The translations under genes and the position numbers were made by a program. A stretch of 64,000 nucleotides of DNA, taken from Rhizobium sp. BK650 (GTDB lineage: Bacteria > Pseudomonadota > Alphaproteobacteria > Rhizobiales > Rhizobiaceae). Below, piece after piece: positions 1 through 8,926 of this stretch; the stretch's first letter is position 1; the number at the start of each line of letters is the position of its first letter. Where the stretch lies: contig NZ_JACIBK010000006.1 of the NCBI RefSeq assembly GCF_014195325.1, positions 62,001 to 126,000 of the forward strand, in the 5' to 3' direction. The notes beneath the pieces are model-generated. The model saw only the letters and a program-made list of their open reading frames with translations. It did not search any database and was not told the DNA's origin.

Positions 1-9
1 TGAGGCGGC

Positions 10-924
10 ATGAAAATACTGGTATCAGGCGGAACGGGCCTCGTCGGACACTATATCGTCGAAGAGCTGCTTTCTGCCGGATATCAGGTGATTATCGGCG
101 GGCGACGCGCGCCGCTTCCCCAGGCCTTCTCCCGTCCGGTCGATTTCGCCCCGCTTTCGCTCGATCCGGACGAGGACGATATCGGCGCCTTCGATGACGC
201 CTATTTCTTCGTACACGCCGCCTTCAGCCACGTCGAAGGAAAATATCGCGGCGGCGAAGGCGATGACCCGAAGGCGTTTCACCGCCTGAACCTCGACGGC
301 ACCGTAAAACTCTTCGAGGAGGCAAGACGTGCAGGCACCCGCCGCTGCATCTTCATCTCCACCCGCGCCGCCTACGGCGAGCATGCACCGGGCACCGAGC
401 TTTTCGAAGCCATGCCCGCCACGCCGGAAACTCTTTACGGTCAGGTTAAGCTCGATGCGGAACGCACGCTCTCCCATCTTTCCGGACCAGGCTTTGCGGG
501 AGTAAGCCTGCGGACAACAGGCGTTTACGGTGACCGTTCTCCAAGCAAATGGGATCGATTGATCGACGACTATCTGAGCGGCCGGCCTGTTTCCCCGCGC
601 GCGGGGACCGAGGTACATGGTCGCGATCTCGGCCGTGCCGTGCGGCTGATGTTGGAAACAGAAAGCGCCCGAATCTCCGGCGAAGTCTTCAACGTCTCCG
701 ATATCGCTATCGATACCAGGGATATCCTTTCGCCGATCCGGCACCGCGCCCACTGTCCCTTCCCGCTGCCCGAAGCAGCGGGCAAGACAGAGCTTTGCGC
801 CATGAACACAGGTAAGATCCGCGCCCTTGGCTGGAAGCCTGGCGGCATGCCCCTTTTTGAACAAACGATGCAGCAATTGGCCGGCAAACAAGGGGTTCCG
901 CGCCCCAGTTCCACGCAAGTCTGA
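10..924 (+). CDS. NAD(P)-dependent epimerase/dehydratase (extended SDR)
   Basis: A 304-residue extended short-chain dehydrogenase/reductase. The N-terminus carries the Rossmann dinucleotide motif GGTGLVG at residues 7-13, and a YxxxK catalytic pair (YGQVK) lies near residue 145, so the fold and NAD(P) binding are well supported. Length suits nucleotide-sugar epimerase-like proteins, but the substrate cannot be read from the sequence. The ATG follows a GAGG four bases ahead. The TGA at bases 1-3 may be the stop of a gene outside the window, which would make this a downstream operon member. The next gene begins 39 bp later on the same strand. Confidence 0.85.
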   Translation: MKILVSGGTGLVGHYIVEELLSAGYQVIIGGRRAPLPQAFSRPVDFAPLSLDPDEDDIGAFDDAYFFVHAAFSHVEGKYRGGEGDDPKAFHRLNLDGTVKLFEEARRAGTRRCIFISTRAAYGEHAPGTELFEAMPATPETLYGQVKLDAERTLSHLSGPGFAGVSLRTTGVYGDRSPSKWDRLIDDYLSGRPVSPRAGTEVHGRDLGRAVRLMLETESARISGEVFNVSDIAIDTRDILSPIRHRAHCPFPLPEAAGKTELCAMNTGKIRALGWKPGGMPLFEQTMQQLAGKQGVPRPSSTQV

Positions 925-963
925 TATGGCAAAGTATGCCTCAAATGTTATCGGGGGTATATT

Positions 964-1743
964 ATGCAGGTCGCAACCGTCTCGGCGTCCACCATTCTGC
1001 GCGGCACTCACCCAGCACAATCCGGCGTTTCGTCCACGAGCAACGAACCCGATACCGGCGTATTGAAGATCCAACGGCAATCGCTTGCGCTGGAGCAGGT
1101 GCGCAATTCGCTCGCAAGTTCGGCCGACGATGCGAAGAGCCGTGCCCAGCGCAAGCTCGAAGAAGCCAAGCAGGAGCTGCAGGCGCTGAAGACGGCAGGC
1201 TTTCCGCCGGAGGTGATCGCTCGTCTTGCCGCCGAACTTGCGCGCAAGGTCGGCGCCGCGGCCTCCGAATTTGCTTCAGCTGTGGCAACCGGCGGCTCTT
1301 CCGACGCAAGTGCCACAATAGGCGCCGCGACCACTGCCGCCGCGACATCGACTGCCGATACGGCAACTGCCGTCGCCGTCGCAAGCGATGCGACGCCCTC
1401 CCCCGAGGCAGCACAGAATACCGAGGCGACAACCGAAGAAGCCGGAGACGGCACGGACACGACGGAAACGGATGGCGCCGCCCACGCCCGTAAAGCCTAT
1501 CAGGAAATTGTCGAAGACGGCCCGAAATCGTCGGCGATTTCAGCCGATGACCGCAAGACGATGGAAGAATTCAAATCCATTGTTCGTGAATTAAAGCAGA
1601 TCCTCGAAAAGGCGATGCGCGACCTGCGTGAGAAGAACCGCGATGCCACCGTTGAAGGTGCGATCGGAGCCGCCCAATCGGCTGTGAATGGCCTCTCGGC
1701 TGTGGCGACAACGGCAACTATCCCCTCCAGCATTGTAATCTAG
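964..1743 (+). CDS. Hypothetical Ala/Thr-rich coiled-coil protein
   Basis: I do not recognise this 259-residue protein. A charged helical segment at about residues 35-95 looks like a coiled coil. It is followed by a low-complexity Ala/Thr/Ser/Glu stretch at about 100-165 and a second Lys/Glu-rich helix at about 180-225. The C-terminus is small and hydrophobic. There is no signal peptide or clear membrane segment. The start is supported by a GGGGG purine run 8 bases upstream. Overlapping frames here are Arg-rich, as expected of out-of-frame translation of GC-rich DNA, so this frame is preferred. Function unknown; it may be cotranscribed with the SDR gene. Confidence 0.65.
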   Translation: MQVATVSASTILRGTHPAQSGVSSTSNEPDTGVLKIQRQSLALEQVRNSLASSADDAKSRAQRKLEEAKQELQALKTAGFPPEVIARLAAELARKVGAAASEFASAVATGGSSDASATIGAATTAAATSTADTATAVAVASDATPSPEAAQNTEATTEEAGDGTDTTETDGAAHARKAYQEIVEDGPKSSAISADDRKTMEEFKSIVRELKQILEKAMRDLREKNRDATVEGAIGAAQSAVNGLSAVATTATIPSSIVI

Positions 1744-1758
1744 AAACGCTTGTTTGAT

Positions 1759-1801
1759 GCAATTCTGGCGTAAAGCAGCAGCGCCTTGCTGGAATTGTTT
1801 T
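1759..1801. terminator. Possible bidirectional terminator between convergent genes
   Basis: An imperfect hairpin with CAATTC/GAATTG arms and an inner GGCG/CGCC pair is followed by TTTTA. It lies between the convergent stops of the coiled-coil gene and the FUSC gene. The stem is interrupted, so this is tentative. Confidence 0.35.
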
Positions 1802-2870
1802 AGGCTTTCGGAGCTGCTGTCTGTGGCAGGAAATGGATTGTCGTCTGGTTGACGAGCAGGATCAGGCACGCGGCGAAGACGGTCGCAAAGAGCCTGTCTA
1901 GCAGCGCGGAGGCCGGCAGAGCATGATCGGCGCTTCCCATCGCCATCATCATCAGTGGTGTCATGACGACCGAATAGGCAAGATAGTTCCTGGCCCGAAG
2001 GAAAGGCCTGGCGCCACCTAGCAAGGCGACACTGAGCACGTCGGCCCAGGCCGGCAGGGAGAGGAACGACAAAAATCCAGCACACAAGACGCCGAAAAGC
2101 ACACCGATCACCCTTTGCGTCGTCCTGAGCGGCAAACGTTCCGGCCGTCGCTCGATCAGCAGCACGAGCGCCAGCCCCGCCCAATGAATGTCATGACCGG
2201 GAAAGAACAGGTGAATGAGCGATACCACGCCGAGACAGAAAACCAGCCGTGCGGGATATTGCCAGCCGACCGGCTCCATCAGGGAGCGCCGCAGCCGGTT
2301 GAATTTCTGTTTCGCCGTCGGCTTGCGCTCCTCCTCGATCTCTTCTGCCGCATGGCCACGGATGTGCTCGACGACACCAGCCATCAGCATGTGAAGAACG
2401 ACGGCGAAAAGCGCTCCGCCGATGATGACGGCAAAGATGAACAGCGGATATGCCGTGGTGGTCGAGACGATCCCGCCGATCATCACGAGATAGAAGACAA
2501 AACGGATTGAGGCTGCAACCATCGCCCGATCGAAGCCCCCGGCAATGCCGGCAAGCCCCGATATTAGCAACAGGCCAACCTGCCCCGCCCCGCCCAGCCT
2601 TCCGAGCCCGCAGGCAAGTCCAGCCGCAAGCATCAGCACCAGCAATGCGGCCCCTGCGCTTGCCGCTTGCACCCTTAGTCGGCCATGCGATACCGTCCCG
2701 CTCATTGCCATGCCGCCGATCAGGCCGAGGCCTGTATGATGGCCTCTCGCCGCAAGCAGCGCCGGAACGGCCATGGCAAGCGCTGAGACGGCGATTTCGA
2801 TCGCTGTCACTTCCTTTTCAGTCGACCAGCGAAAGGCCCCGGCGACGTGATTGAGTGTCTTTTCCATCAA
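1800..2870 (-). CDS. FUSC-like inner-membrane transporter
   Basis: A 356-residue polytopic membrane protein with two blocks of hydrophobic segments. About five lie in the first 170 residues and four or five in the last 150, separated by a charged cytoplasmic linker (about 175-200, Glu/Lys/Arg rich). This two-block plan and the overall composition resemble the FUSC/aromatic-acid exporter superfamily. Substrate is unknown. It is divergent from a MarR regulator, and a 13-bp dyad sits inside its probable promoter. That arrangement, known from MarR-controlled efflux systems, suggests ligand-inducible export. The start may be either of two adjacent Met codons. Confidence 0.75.
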   Translation of the reverse strand: MMEKTLNHVAGAFRWSTEKEVTAIEIAVSALAMAVPALLAARGHHTGLGLIGGMAMSGTVSHGRLRVQAASAGAALLVLMLAAGLACGLGRLGGAGQVGLLLISGLAGIAGGFDRAMVAASIRFVFYLVMIGGIVSTTTAYPLFIFAVIIGGALFAVVLHMLMAGVVEHIRGHAAEEIEEERKPTAKQKFNRLRRSLMEPVGWQYPARLVFCLGVVSLIHLFFPGHDIHWAGLALVLLIERRPERLPLRTTQRVIGVLFGVLCAGFLSFLSLPAWADVLSVALLGGARPFLRARNYLAYSVVMTPLMMMAMGSADHALPASALLDRLFATVFAACLILLVNQTTIHFLPQTAAPKA

Positions 2871-2904
2871 CCGTCTCTCAGGCCCGGAATTGGGCTATGG
2901 AGAA

Positions 2905-2932
2905 ATAATACGCAGTGCGTACTATATGTCCA
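2905..2932 (-). promoter_or_regulatory. Probable sigma-70 promoter of the FUSC gene
   Basis: Reading the reverse strand, TGGACA (2932-2927) and TATTAT (2910-2905) are separated by 16 bp, close to the consensus -35/-10 arrangement and about 35 bp from the FUSC start. The MarR-type dyad lies in the spacer. Prediction only. Confidence 0.5.
2909..2921. promoter_or_regulatory. Candidate MarR operator
   Basis: TACGCA-G-TGCGTA is a perfect 6-1-6 inverted repeat between the divergent FUSC and MarR genes. It overlaps the spacer and -10 of the predicted FUSC promoter and lies 4 bp before the MarR start. A bound MarR dimer would block the exporter and probably its own gene. Confidence 0.6.
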
Positions 2933-3387
2933 GTAGCGACGATACGCCTGCGACACTTATCCTGCGTTCCGTCCTGCTGCTCGGCCGCCGCTTGCGGGCG
3001 GCTCGCCCCGAGGGACCTCACAGTCTCTCTACCATCGCCATCCTCGCCACTCTTCGTCGGCTAGGGCCGATGCCCGCCTGGCGTCTTGCTCTGGAGGAGC
3101 ATCTTCAGCCGCAGTCGGTTACCCGCATCATCGCAGCCCTAGAGCGCGACGGACTGATCAGCCGCATGCGCAGCAAGACCGACCGCCGCGAGATCAAGCT
3201 GTCGATCACGCCGCACGGCCGCACGGTATTGTCCGAGGACATAGGCGCTCGCCGCGCTTGGCTGGAAAAAGCGATGAACGATCGCCTGACGCCGGAGGAG
3301 TGCAAGAGATTGATGGAAGCCTCGGAAATTATGCTGAAGCTCTCGGATTCCCACATCGAGGATGAGGCGCAATCAGGCGAGGAATAG
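2926..3387 (+). CDS. MarR-family transcriptional regulator
   Basis: A 153-residue winged-helix protein. The helix-turn-helix and wing lie around residues 40-100, with the recognition region (PQSVTRIIAALERDGLI) followed by the wing sequence SKTDRREIKLSITPHG, which is typical of MarR proteins. The ATG at 2926 is preferred because an upstream GTG at 2851 would overlap the divergent FUSC start and lacks a ribosome site. No Shine-Dalgarno sequence is visible before 2926 either, since the operator occupies that space. It probably represses the FUSC gene and itself. Ligand unknown. Confidence 0.85.
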   Translation: MSSSDDTPATLILRSVLLLGRRLRAARPEGPHSLSTIAILATLRRLGPMPAWRLALEEHLQPQSVTRIIAALERDGLISRMRSKTDRREIKLSITPHGRTVLSEDIGARRAWLEKAMNDRLTPEECKRLMEASEIMLKLSDSHIEDEAQSGEE

Positions 3388-3454
3388 GCCCTTTTCACCT
3401 GTCACAACCACTCGCAACCAGCTATGTTTGCTAGATAGCGATACTGGATTTGAG

Positions 3455-4042
3455 ATGACACCCAAGGAATTGAAGGCTCAATTGCGCGCCGGGCGGCTAG
3501 CCGCCCGGGACGCCATCCCGACGGATATTCGTGCAGCCAAAAGTCTCGACATGGCAGCCCATGCCGGCGATGCGATTGCCTTTCCGCCCGGCACCATCAT
3601 CTCCGGTTTTCTGCCGATCCGTTCGGAAGCCGATCTGCAGCCGCTGATGGCGCGGTGGCGCGGACGCGGCGCTCGCCTCTGCGTGCCCGCAATCGTCGAT
3701 AAGCAAACCATCGTCTTCCGGGAACTCCTTCACGGCGCGGTACTCATCGACACCGGCTTCGGTACGGTCGGGCCGGGCGAAGATGCTGCTATTCTCGACC
3801 CGGAAATCATGCTCGTACCACTGTCGGCCTTCGATTCCCGCGGCCATCGGATCGGCTACGGTGCCGGCCACTATGACCGTGCAATCGACCGTCTCAGGCA
3901 AAAAGGCCTCTCGCCGAAGCTGATCGGCATTGCATTTGACTGCCAGGAAGTGGCAGAGGTACCCGCTGAGCCGCATGACATAAGCCTGGATGCCATCCTG
4001 ACGGAAAGCGGCCTGCGCCATTTTACCTCACGGATTGGATAG
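3455..4042 (+). CDS. fthC: 5-formyltetrahydrofolate cyclo-ligase
   Basis: 195 residues matching the MTHFS/YgfA family, which uses ATP to convert 5-formyl-THF to 5,10-methenyl-THF in one-carbon metabolism. Seen features are the basic N-terminal helix, the ISGFLPIRSEADLQPLM region, and the C-terminal GxGxGHYDR signature, here GYGAGHYDR (about residue 135), the nucleotide/substrate loop. The ATG at 3455 gives the usual family length; a longer upstream reading would overlap marR. It is followed after 3 bp by the YmdB-like phosphoesterase, so the two are cotranscribed. In many alphaproteobacteria this gene lies next to zapA and 6S RNA; here those are 28 kb away. Confidence 0.9.
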   Translation: MTPKELKAQLRAGRLAARDAIPTDIRAAKSLDMAAHAGDAIAFPPGTIISGFLPIRSEADLQPLMARWRGRGARLCVPAIVDKQTIVFRELLHGAVLIDTGFGTVGPGEDAAILDPEIMLVPLSAFDSRGHRIGYGAGHYDRAIDRLRQKGLSPKLIGIAFDCQEVAEVPAEPHDISLDAILTESGLRHFTSRIG

Positions 4043-4045
4043 GGA

Positions 4046-4870
4046 ATGCGACTGCTATTTCTGGGTGACATGGTCGGCAAGACGGGACGTACGGGGGTGT
4101 GGAACCGCCTGCCCGGCCTCGTTTCCGATCTGAAGCTCGACTTCGTCATCGTCAACGGCGAGAATGCTGCCGGCGGCTTCGGCATCACGGAAGATATTTT
4201 TCTGGAAACGATCAATGCCGGCGCCGATGTGGTGACAACTGGCAATCACGTCTGGGACCAAAAAGACGCGGTCGCATTTGCAGGCCGCCATGACCAGTTC
4301 CTGCGTCCCGCAAACTATCCTCAGGGAACACCCGGCCGCGGCTCCGGCCTTTTCTACGCCCGCAATGGCGCACGCGTCCTTGTTGCCAACATCATGGGTC
4401 GCGTCTTCATGCATCCCGAACTCGACGATCCCTTCAAGGCTGCCGAAACGATCCTTGATGCCTGCCCTCTGAAGGAACAGGCTGACGCGGTTATCTTCGA
4501 TTTCCACGCGGAAGCGACGAGCGAAAAGCAGTGCTTCGGCCATTTCGTTGACGGCCGCGCCAGCTTCGTCGTCGGCACCCACACTCACGTGCCGACAGCC
4601 GATGCGCAGATCCTGAACGGCGGCACTGCCTATATGTCCGATGCCGGCATGTGCGGCGATTACGATTCGTCGCTCGGCATGGACAAGGAAGAACCACTCA
4701 ACCGATTCATCTCCAAGATGCCAAAGGGCCGCATGGAGGCCGCAACCGGGCCTGCCACCATCTGCGGCGTTGGCGTGGAAATCTCAGATGCGACGGGATT
4801 GGCGGAGAAGATTGCCCCGTTGCGCCTCGGTCCGAGGCTGGCCGAAGCGATCCCGGAGTTCTGGCGCTAA
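4046..4870 (+). CDS. YmdB-like metallophosphoesterase (TIGR00282 family)
   Basis: 274 residues. Metal-binding motifs of the calcineurin-like fold appear in order: GDMVGKTGR at the N-terminus, VNGENAAGG near residue 35, TTGNHVWD near 65, DFHAEATSEK near 150 and the VGTHTHVPTAD motif near 180. Family members such as YmdB of Bacillus hydrolyse cyclic nucleotides and affect RNA turnover; whether this one does is not shown. The start lies 3 bp after the fthC stop, indicating translational coupling in one operon. Confidence 0.88.
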   Translation: MRLLFLGDMVGKTGRTGVWNRLPGLVSDLKLDFVIVNGENAAGGFGITEDIFLETINAGADVVTTGNHVWDQKDAVAFAGRHDQFLRPANYPQGTPGRGSGLFYARNGARVLVANIMGRVFMHPELDDPFKAAETILDACPLKEQADAVIFDFHAEATSEKQCFGHFVDGRASFVVGTHTHVPTADAQILNGGTAYMSDAGMCGDYDSSLGMDKEEPLNRFISKMPKGRMEAATGPATICGVGVEISDATGLAEKIAPLRLGPRLAEAIPEFWR

Positions 4871-4956
4871 CACGCAATTGTGAGCATACCTCGTATGGAC
4901 CGCTGCGGCAGCATGCCGCATCCTCCCCACCGTCGTGAAAGCGCCGGAGGGGTGGC

Positions 4957-5802
4957 ATGAAGCCGTCTTGTCTTGTCTTCGCTGCCGCATGCCTTGCAGT
5001 CTTCACCGCGGCAAATCCTGCCATAGCTCAGGAAGGGCAAAGACCTGTCAGCCAGTGCCAGGCCATTGCCCAGAATATCCCCAAAGCGACCTTCGCGAAC
5101 TTCTCTGGCGCGGCACCGGTAATACCTGCAGTCTCAGAGGGCGAGGATGTCAAATTTACCTATCTCGGCCATTCCACCTTCGAGATCGATACGCCTGGCG
5201 GCATCGTCATCGCCACCGATTACAATGGCTGGTACAAGCCGGCCGTGACACCCGATGTCGTCACCATGAACAAGGCACATCCGACGCATTACACCCTGAC
5301 GCCGGATCCCGGCATCAAGCATGTTCTGCACGGCTGGAGCGACGTTCCTGGCGAAAAAGCCAAGATCAACCTCATGGTCGGCGATGCCTATATCCGCAAT
5401 GTCACGACGGATATCCGCTTCAGCTATGGTCTCGGCGGATCGGAACTCGACGGCAATTCCATTTTTATCTTCGAGATTGCTGGCCTCTGCATCGGCCATC
5501 TCGGCCACCTGCATTACGAACTGACTGATACGCATTATGTCGAGATCGGCCGGCTCGATGTGGTCATGGTGCCGGTCGACGGCGGCCTCACTATGGGCGC
5601 GGATAGCATGAGCCGCGTCATCAAACGGCTGCGCTCGTCGCTGATCTTGCCAATGCATCGCCGCGGTCCACCGGTCAACGCCTTTATCTCAATGTTTGGC
5701 AACGGCTTCGACGTCAATTATGCGCCTGACAACACCATTACCGTTTCGCTGCGCACACTGCCGAAAAAGCCTCTGATTTATGTCATGAAGGACGTACAGT
5801 AG
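4957..5802 (+). CDS. Secreted MBL-fold metallohydrolase
   Basis: 281 residues with a Sec signal peptide (hydrophobic stretch to about residue 23, ending AIAQ). The body resembles the UPF0173/ComA-like beta-lactamase fold: YLGHSTFEIDTPGG near residue 68, an HPTH motif near 108 and further His residues at HVLHGW and IGHLGHLHYE. The canonical HxHxDH is changed to HPTHYT, so the metal site may differ. Probably a periplasmic metal-dependent hydrolase of unknown substrate. An 86-bp gap separates it from the YmdB-like gene, so it may have its own promoter. Confidence 0.75.
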   Translation: MKPSCLVFAAACLAVFTAANPAIAQEGQRPVSQCQAIAQNIPKATFANFSGAAPVIPAVSEGEDVKFTYLGHSTFEIDTPGGIVIATDYNGWYKPAVTPDVVTMNKAHPTHYTLTPDPGIKHVLHGWSDVPGEKAKINLMVGDAYIRNVTTDIRFSYGLGGSELDGNSIFIFEIAGLCIGHLGHLHYELTDTHYVEIGRLDVVMVPVDGGLTMGADSMSRVIKRLRSSLILPMHRRGPPVNAFISMFGNGFDVNYAPDNTITVSLRTLPKKPLIYVMKDVQ

Positions 5803-5830
5803 AAAGTCCGGACTGTGCCGGGCCTTCGGC

Positions 5831-6334
5831 TCATGCAAATTGCAAGTGCCGCTTGATGCCGACGTCGGGCATCTTCTCCTCGTCGAAATTGGCTTTGGCG
5901 ATCTCCCATCCGAATTTCAGCTTGCTGCCGGTCGAGACCCATATGTCGGCGTCATCGACATGCATGGCAAGCATAGTCAGCTTCGGATCCTTCTTGCCGC
6001 CTTCGTACCAGGCGGCCACCACAGAGTTCCAGAACTCCTCGATCTTCGCGGGATCCGGACGTACCTCGATAACGCCGGATAGGCAGGCATGATAGTCATG
6101 GTTCTTGCCAATAACGCAAAAATGCGCGCGGCTGCCGGGCTTGATCATCTGCACAAGTTCGGCATCCGTCTTGGTATAGAACCAGATCGTATTGGTGGTC
6201 GGATCGACATTCGGAGCCATTGGCTGCATATGCATGTCGACAGCAGCAAGGCCGAGCATGCCGGCGTGAATGTCGTTGATCTGGTCCCAGAGCTGGCGTG
6301 CTGGTTGTTCGCGGGCGTCGCTGAAGCTTGCCAT
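5831..6334 (-). CDS. Pyridoxamine 5'-phosphate oxidase-like (general stress) protein
   Basis: 167 residues of the split-barrel flavin-binding fold found in general stress proteins. The core includes MHMQPMAPNVDP and a TIWFYTKTDAELV strand, then HFCVIGKNHDYHACLSG and a C-terminal WVSTGSKLKFGWEIAKA region. Members bind FMN, F420 or related cofactors; the cofactor here is not determined. The ATG at 6334 has an AGGAAAGGAA ribosome site. A longer reading extends into the yebC promoter region and is not favoured. It converges with the MBL gene, 28 bp away. Confidence 0.85.
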   Translation of the reverse strand: MASFSDAREQPARQLWDQINDIHAGMLGLAAVDMHMQPMAPNVDPTTNTIWFYTKTDAELVQMIKPGSRAHFCVIGKNHDYHACLSGVIEVRPDPAKIEEFWNSVVAAWYEGGKKDPKLTMLAMHVDDADIWVSTGSKLKFGWEIAKANFDEEKMPDVGIKRHLQFA

Positions 6335-6508
6335 TGCCGTTCCTTTCCTGCGGGTGTTATCCGGTTGAAAACGCCGCCTCTCAGGCTTTGTTCCGCCACC
6401 TGCCGAGCTATGGAGACAGGACCGAATGGCTGCTTTTTCCTTGAATATCGCCCTTTCCGATCTTATAAGGCGGCCCATTCCGAACAATGAGACGTGAACA
6501 GGGGTGCC

Positions 6509-7255
6509 ATGGCTGGCCATTCACAGTTTAAAAACATCATGCACCGCAAGGGCCGTCAGGATTCCGTGCGGTCGAAAATGTTCTCCAAGCTCGCGCGCGA
6601 AATCACCGTTGCCGCCAAGGCAGGTCTGCCCGATCCCTCGATGAACGCCCGCCTGCGTCTGGCGATCCAGAACGCCAAGGCTCAGTCGATGCCGAAGGAT
6701 AATATCGACCGCGCCATCAAGAAGGCTTCCGGCGCCGATACCGAGAACTATGACGAAGTCCGTTACGAAGGCTACGGGCCGGGCGGCACGGCGATCATCG
6801 TCGAGGCCCTGACCGACAACCGCAACCGCACGGCCTCCAACGTCCGCTCGATCTTCACCAAGGCGGGTGGCGCCCTCGGCGAAACCGGTTCGGTCTCCTT
6901 CTCCTTCGATCACGTCGGCGAAATCACCTACAAGCTCTCTGCCGGCGATGCCGACAAGGTTATGGAAGCCGCAATCGAAGCCGGCGCGGATGATGTCGAG
7001 ACAGACGAGGATGGCCATTACATCACCACCGCCTTCGAATCCCTCGGTGAAGTCGCCAAGGCGCTCGAAGCTTCACTCGGTGAAGCCGAGACCGTGAAGG
7101 CCGTCTGGCGCGCGCAGAACAATGTACCGGTCGACGAAGAAAGAGCCCAGTCGCTGCTGAAGCTCATCGACTCGCTTGAAGATGACGACGACGTTCAGAA
7201 CGTTTATTCGAACTTTGAAGTCTCGGAAGAAGTTCTGGCCAAGCTCTCGGCTTAA
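6509..7255 (+). CDS. yebC: YebC/PmpR family (TACO1-like) protein
   Basis: 248 residues with the signature N-terminus [18 protein letters not shown] and the [19 protein letters not shown] motif near residue 90, then the acidic C-terminal domain. Members were described as DNA-binding regulators and, more recently, as ribosome-associated factors aiding difficult peptide bonds; which applies here is not visible. The ATG at 6509 matches the conserved family start; an upstream in-frame ATG-like start would add five residues. In many proteobacteria yebC sits directly before ruvC; here the ruv operon is 4 kb downstream. It ends in a clear terminator. Confidence 0.93.
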   Translation: MAGHSQFKNIMHRKGRQDSVRSKMFSKLAREITVAAKAGLPDPSMNARLRLAIQNAKAQSMPKDNIDRAIKKASGADTENYDEVRYEGYGPGGTAIIVEALTDNRNRTASNVRSIFTKAGGALGETGSVSFSFDHVGEITYKLSAGDADKVMEAAIEAGADDVETDEDGHYITTAFESLGEVAKALEASLGEAETVKAVWRAQNNVPVDEERAQSLLKLIDSLEDDDDVQNVYSNFEVSEEVLAKLSA

Positions 7256-7277
7256 GCCGTCCAGGATATCGAATCGA

Positions 7278-7305
7278 AAACCCGGCCATTCCGCCGGGTT
7301 TTTGT
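7278..7305 (+). terminator. Rho-independent terminator after yebC
   Basis: AAACCCGGC and GCCGGGTTT arms around a short loop, then TTTTTG. The reverse strand also ends in TTTTC, so it can serve the convergent LLM gene too. Confidence 0.8.
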
Positions 7306-7325
7306 TTGCTGGGATACCCTGGCGG

Positions 7326-8327
7326 CTAGGCCGCAGCTCGCATGAAATTGCCGAGTCCGGCAAAGAGCTCCACCGATTTCAACCGTGCCTCGATATCATG
7401 GATCGGCATGGAGATGATGACCTCATCCGCCTGCGTCTCCTTGAGGAATTCATTGAGCTGGGCTTCGGCCGTGGCCGGCGAACCGACCACGGCGTAGCGC
7501 AGCGTGTGCTCCACATTCATCTTTTCCATCGGTGACCAAAAGGCGCCCATATCCCTGATCGGCCGCGGGAAGGGTCCACGTACGTTGCGCCGCAGATTAA
7601 CGAACTGCTGCTGGGCCGAGGTGAAGTGATACTGCGCTTCCTCGTCCGTCGCGGAAACGGCGCCCATGACGCCGACCATCACATAGGGCTGGTCGAGTTC
7701 TGAAGAGGGCTGGAAGCGGTCGCGGTAGATCGCAATCGCATCGAGCAGCATATCGGGGGCAAAATGCGAGGCGAATGCAAAGGGCAGACCGAGCATGGCC
7801 GCAAGTTGGGCGCTGTATAGGCTGGAGCCAAGCAGCCAGATCGGGATGTGCGAGTTGTTGCCGGGTACGGCGAGGATCGCCTGGTTTTCGATCGGCGTAC
7901 CGAGAAGCTGCTGCAGTTCCACCACATCATTGGGGAAGCTGTTTGCTCCGGCATCGAGGTTTCGGCGCAGCGCCTGCGCCGTACGCATGTCCGTTCCCGG
8001 TGCGCGGCCGAGGCCGAGATCGACGCGGCCGGGAAACAACGCTTCTAGCGTGCCGAACTGCTCAGCAATAACGAGCGGCGCATGGTTCGGCAGCATGACA
8101 CCGCCCGAACCGATGCGGATGGTCTTCGTCACCGCCCCGATCTGCCCAAGAATGACCGATGTCGCTGCACTCGCGACGCCGGGCATGCCGTGATGCTCCG
8201 CCATCCAGAAACGCGTGTACCCGAATTCTTCCGCCTTCTGCGCCATGCGCTTCGAGGCCTCGAAGGATTGGCTGATGGTCGTGCCTTCGGCCACGGGGGA
8301 AAGATCGAGAATGGAAAAGGGAACCAT
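7326..8327 (-). CDS. LLM-class flavin-dependent oxidoreductase
   Basis: 333 residues of the bacterial luciferase-like monooxygenase superfamily (TIM barrel, FMN-dependent). It is close to the MsnO8/YhbW type: N-terminal [12 protein letters not shown], the [14 protein letters not shown] motif near residue 45, [10 protein letters not shown] near 75 and a [14 protein letters not shown] stretch near 105. Substrate is unknown. The ATG at 8327 gives the conserved family N-terminus and has AGG nine bases upstream; a longer frame adds an unrelated leader. It stands alone between the yebC terminator and a GNAT gene. Confidence 0.88.
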   Translation of the reverse strand: MVPFSILDLSPVAEGTTISQSFEASKRMAQKAEEFGYTRFWMAEHHGMPGVASAATSVILGQIGAVTKTIRIGSGGVMLPNHAPLVIAEQFGTLEALFPGRVDLGLGRAPGTDMRTAQALRRNLDAGANSFPNDVVELQQLLGTPIENQAILAVPGNNSHIPIWLLGSSLYSAQLAAMLGLPFAFASHFAPDMLLDAIAIYRDRFQPSSELDQPYVMVGVMGAVSATDEEAQYHFTSAQQQFVNLRRNVRGPFPRPIRDMGAFWSPMEKMNVEHTLRYAVVGSPATAEAQLNEFLKETQADEVIISMPIHDIEARLKSVELFAGLGNFMRAAA

Positions 8328-8424
8328 GAAAACCTGCCGCGCGAGAATGGGAGTGCGGTCTATGTAGGTTCGCTGTGGCGCTATTCCAAATCGCGGTACA
8401 AACAAATGCACCGCTAAAATACGG

Positions 8425-8919
8425 TCACTCGTCGAAAGCTGGAGAGAATTTCAACGCACCTGACGGTGGCGCTCCCTGGAAGACGATCCTCTGGACATAG
8501 CGCTTATCGACATCGCCATAGGTCAGCTTGCCGTCGCTCTCGAAACCGACCCCGCGATAAACAGAAGGATTGCCAATCAGCGCGCAGCCAGTGGCATTGC
8601 GCTCTCTTAAGAGATCGAGCCCGTTCAAAATCAGCGCTCTGCCGATCCCCTGCCGCTGCCGTTCCGGCTTTACGGAAATAGGCCCGAGCCCATACCATCC
8701 TTGCTTGATGTCGCCCACGCTAATCGGTGAGAAAGCGACGTGGCCGACAATCTCTCCGCCGTCTTCCGCGACGAGCGATAGCGTCAGATCACCGGACGCG
8801 CGAAGATTCCTGACGATCCGCGCTTCGGTATTGTTGCTGAAAGGCATGGGCTCGAATGCCACCCGCGTCAATTCGTTAATGGCATCCGCATCCTCGGTCC
8901 TTTCAAGCCGGATCAGCAT
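8425..8919 (-). CDS. GNAT N-acetyltransferase
   Basis: 164 residues with the GCN5-related fold. The acetyl-CoA loop (motif A) is seen as [15 protein letters not shown] near residue 80, preceded by the strand [10 protein letters not shown]. The C-terminal [18 protein letters not shown] segment is like YhbS-type acetyltransferases. Acceptor unknown. The start at 8919 lies 7 bp after the stop of the upstream MCP gene, so the pair is probably cotranscribed. A GTG a few codons upstream, overlapping the MCP stop, is an alternative start. Confidence 0.82.
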   Translation of the reverse strand: MLIRLERTEDADAINELTRVAFEPMPFSNNTEARIVRNLRASGDLTLSLVAEDGGEIVGHVAFSPISVGDIKQGWYGLGPISVKPERQRQGIGRALILNGLDLLRERNATGCALIGNPSVYRGVGFESDGKLTYGDVDKRYVQRIVFQGAPPSGALKFSPAFDE

Positions 8920-8926
8920 AATGTGA

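Noticed and set aside
936..1493. An overlapping plus-strand frame across the coiled-coil gene
   Set aside because: Arg/Cys-rich translation typical of a shifted frame. The ribosome site and helical composition favour the 964 start.
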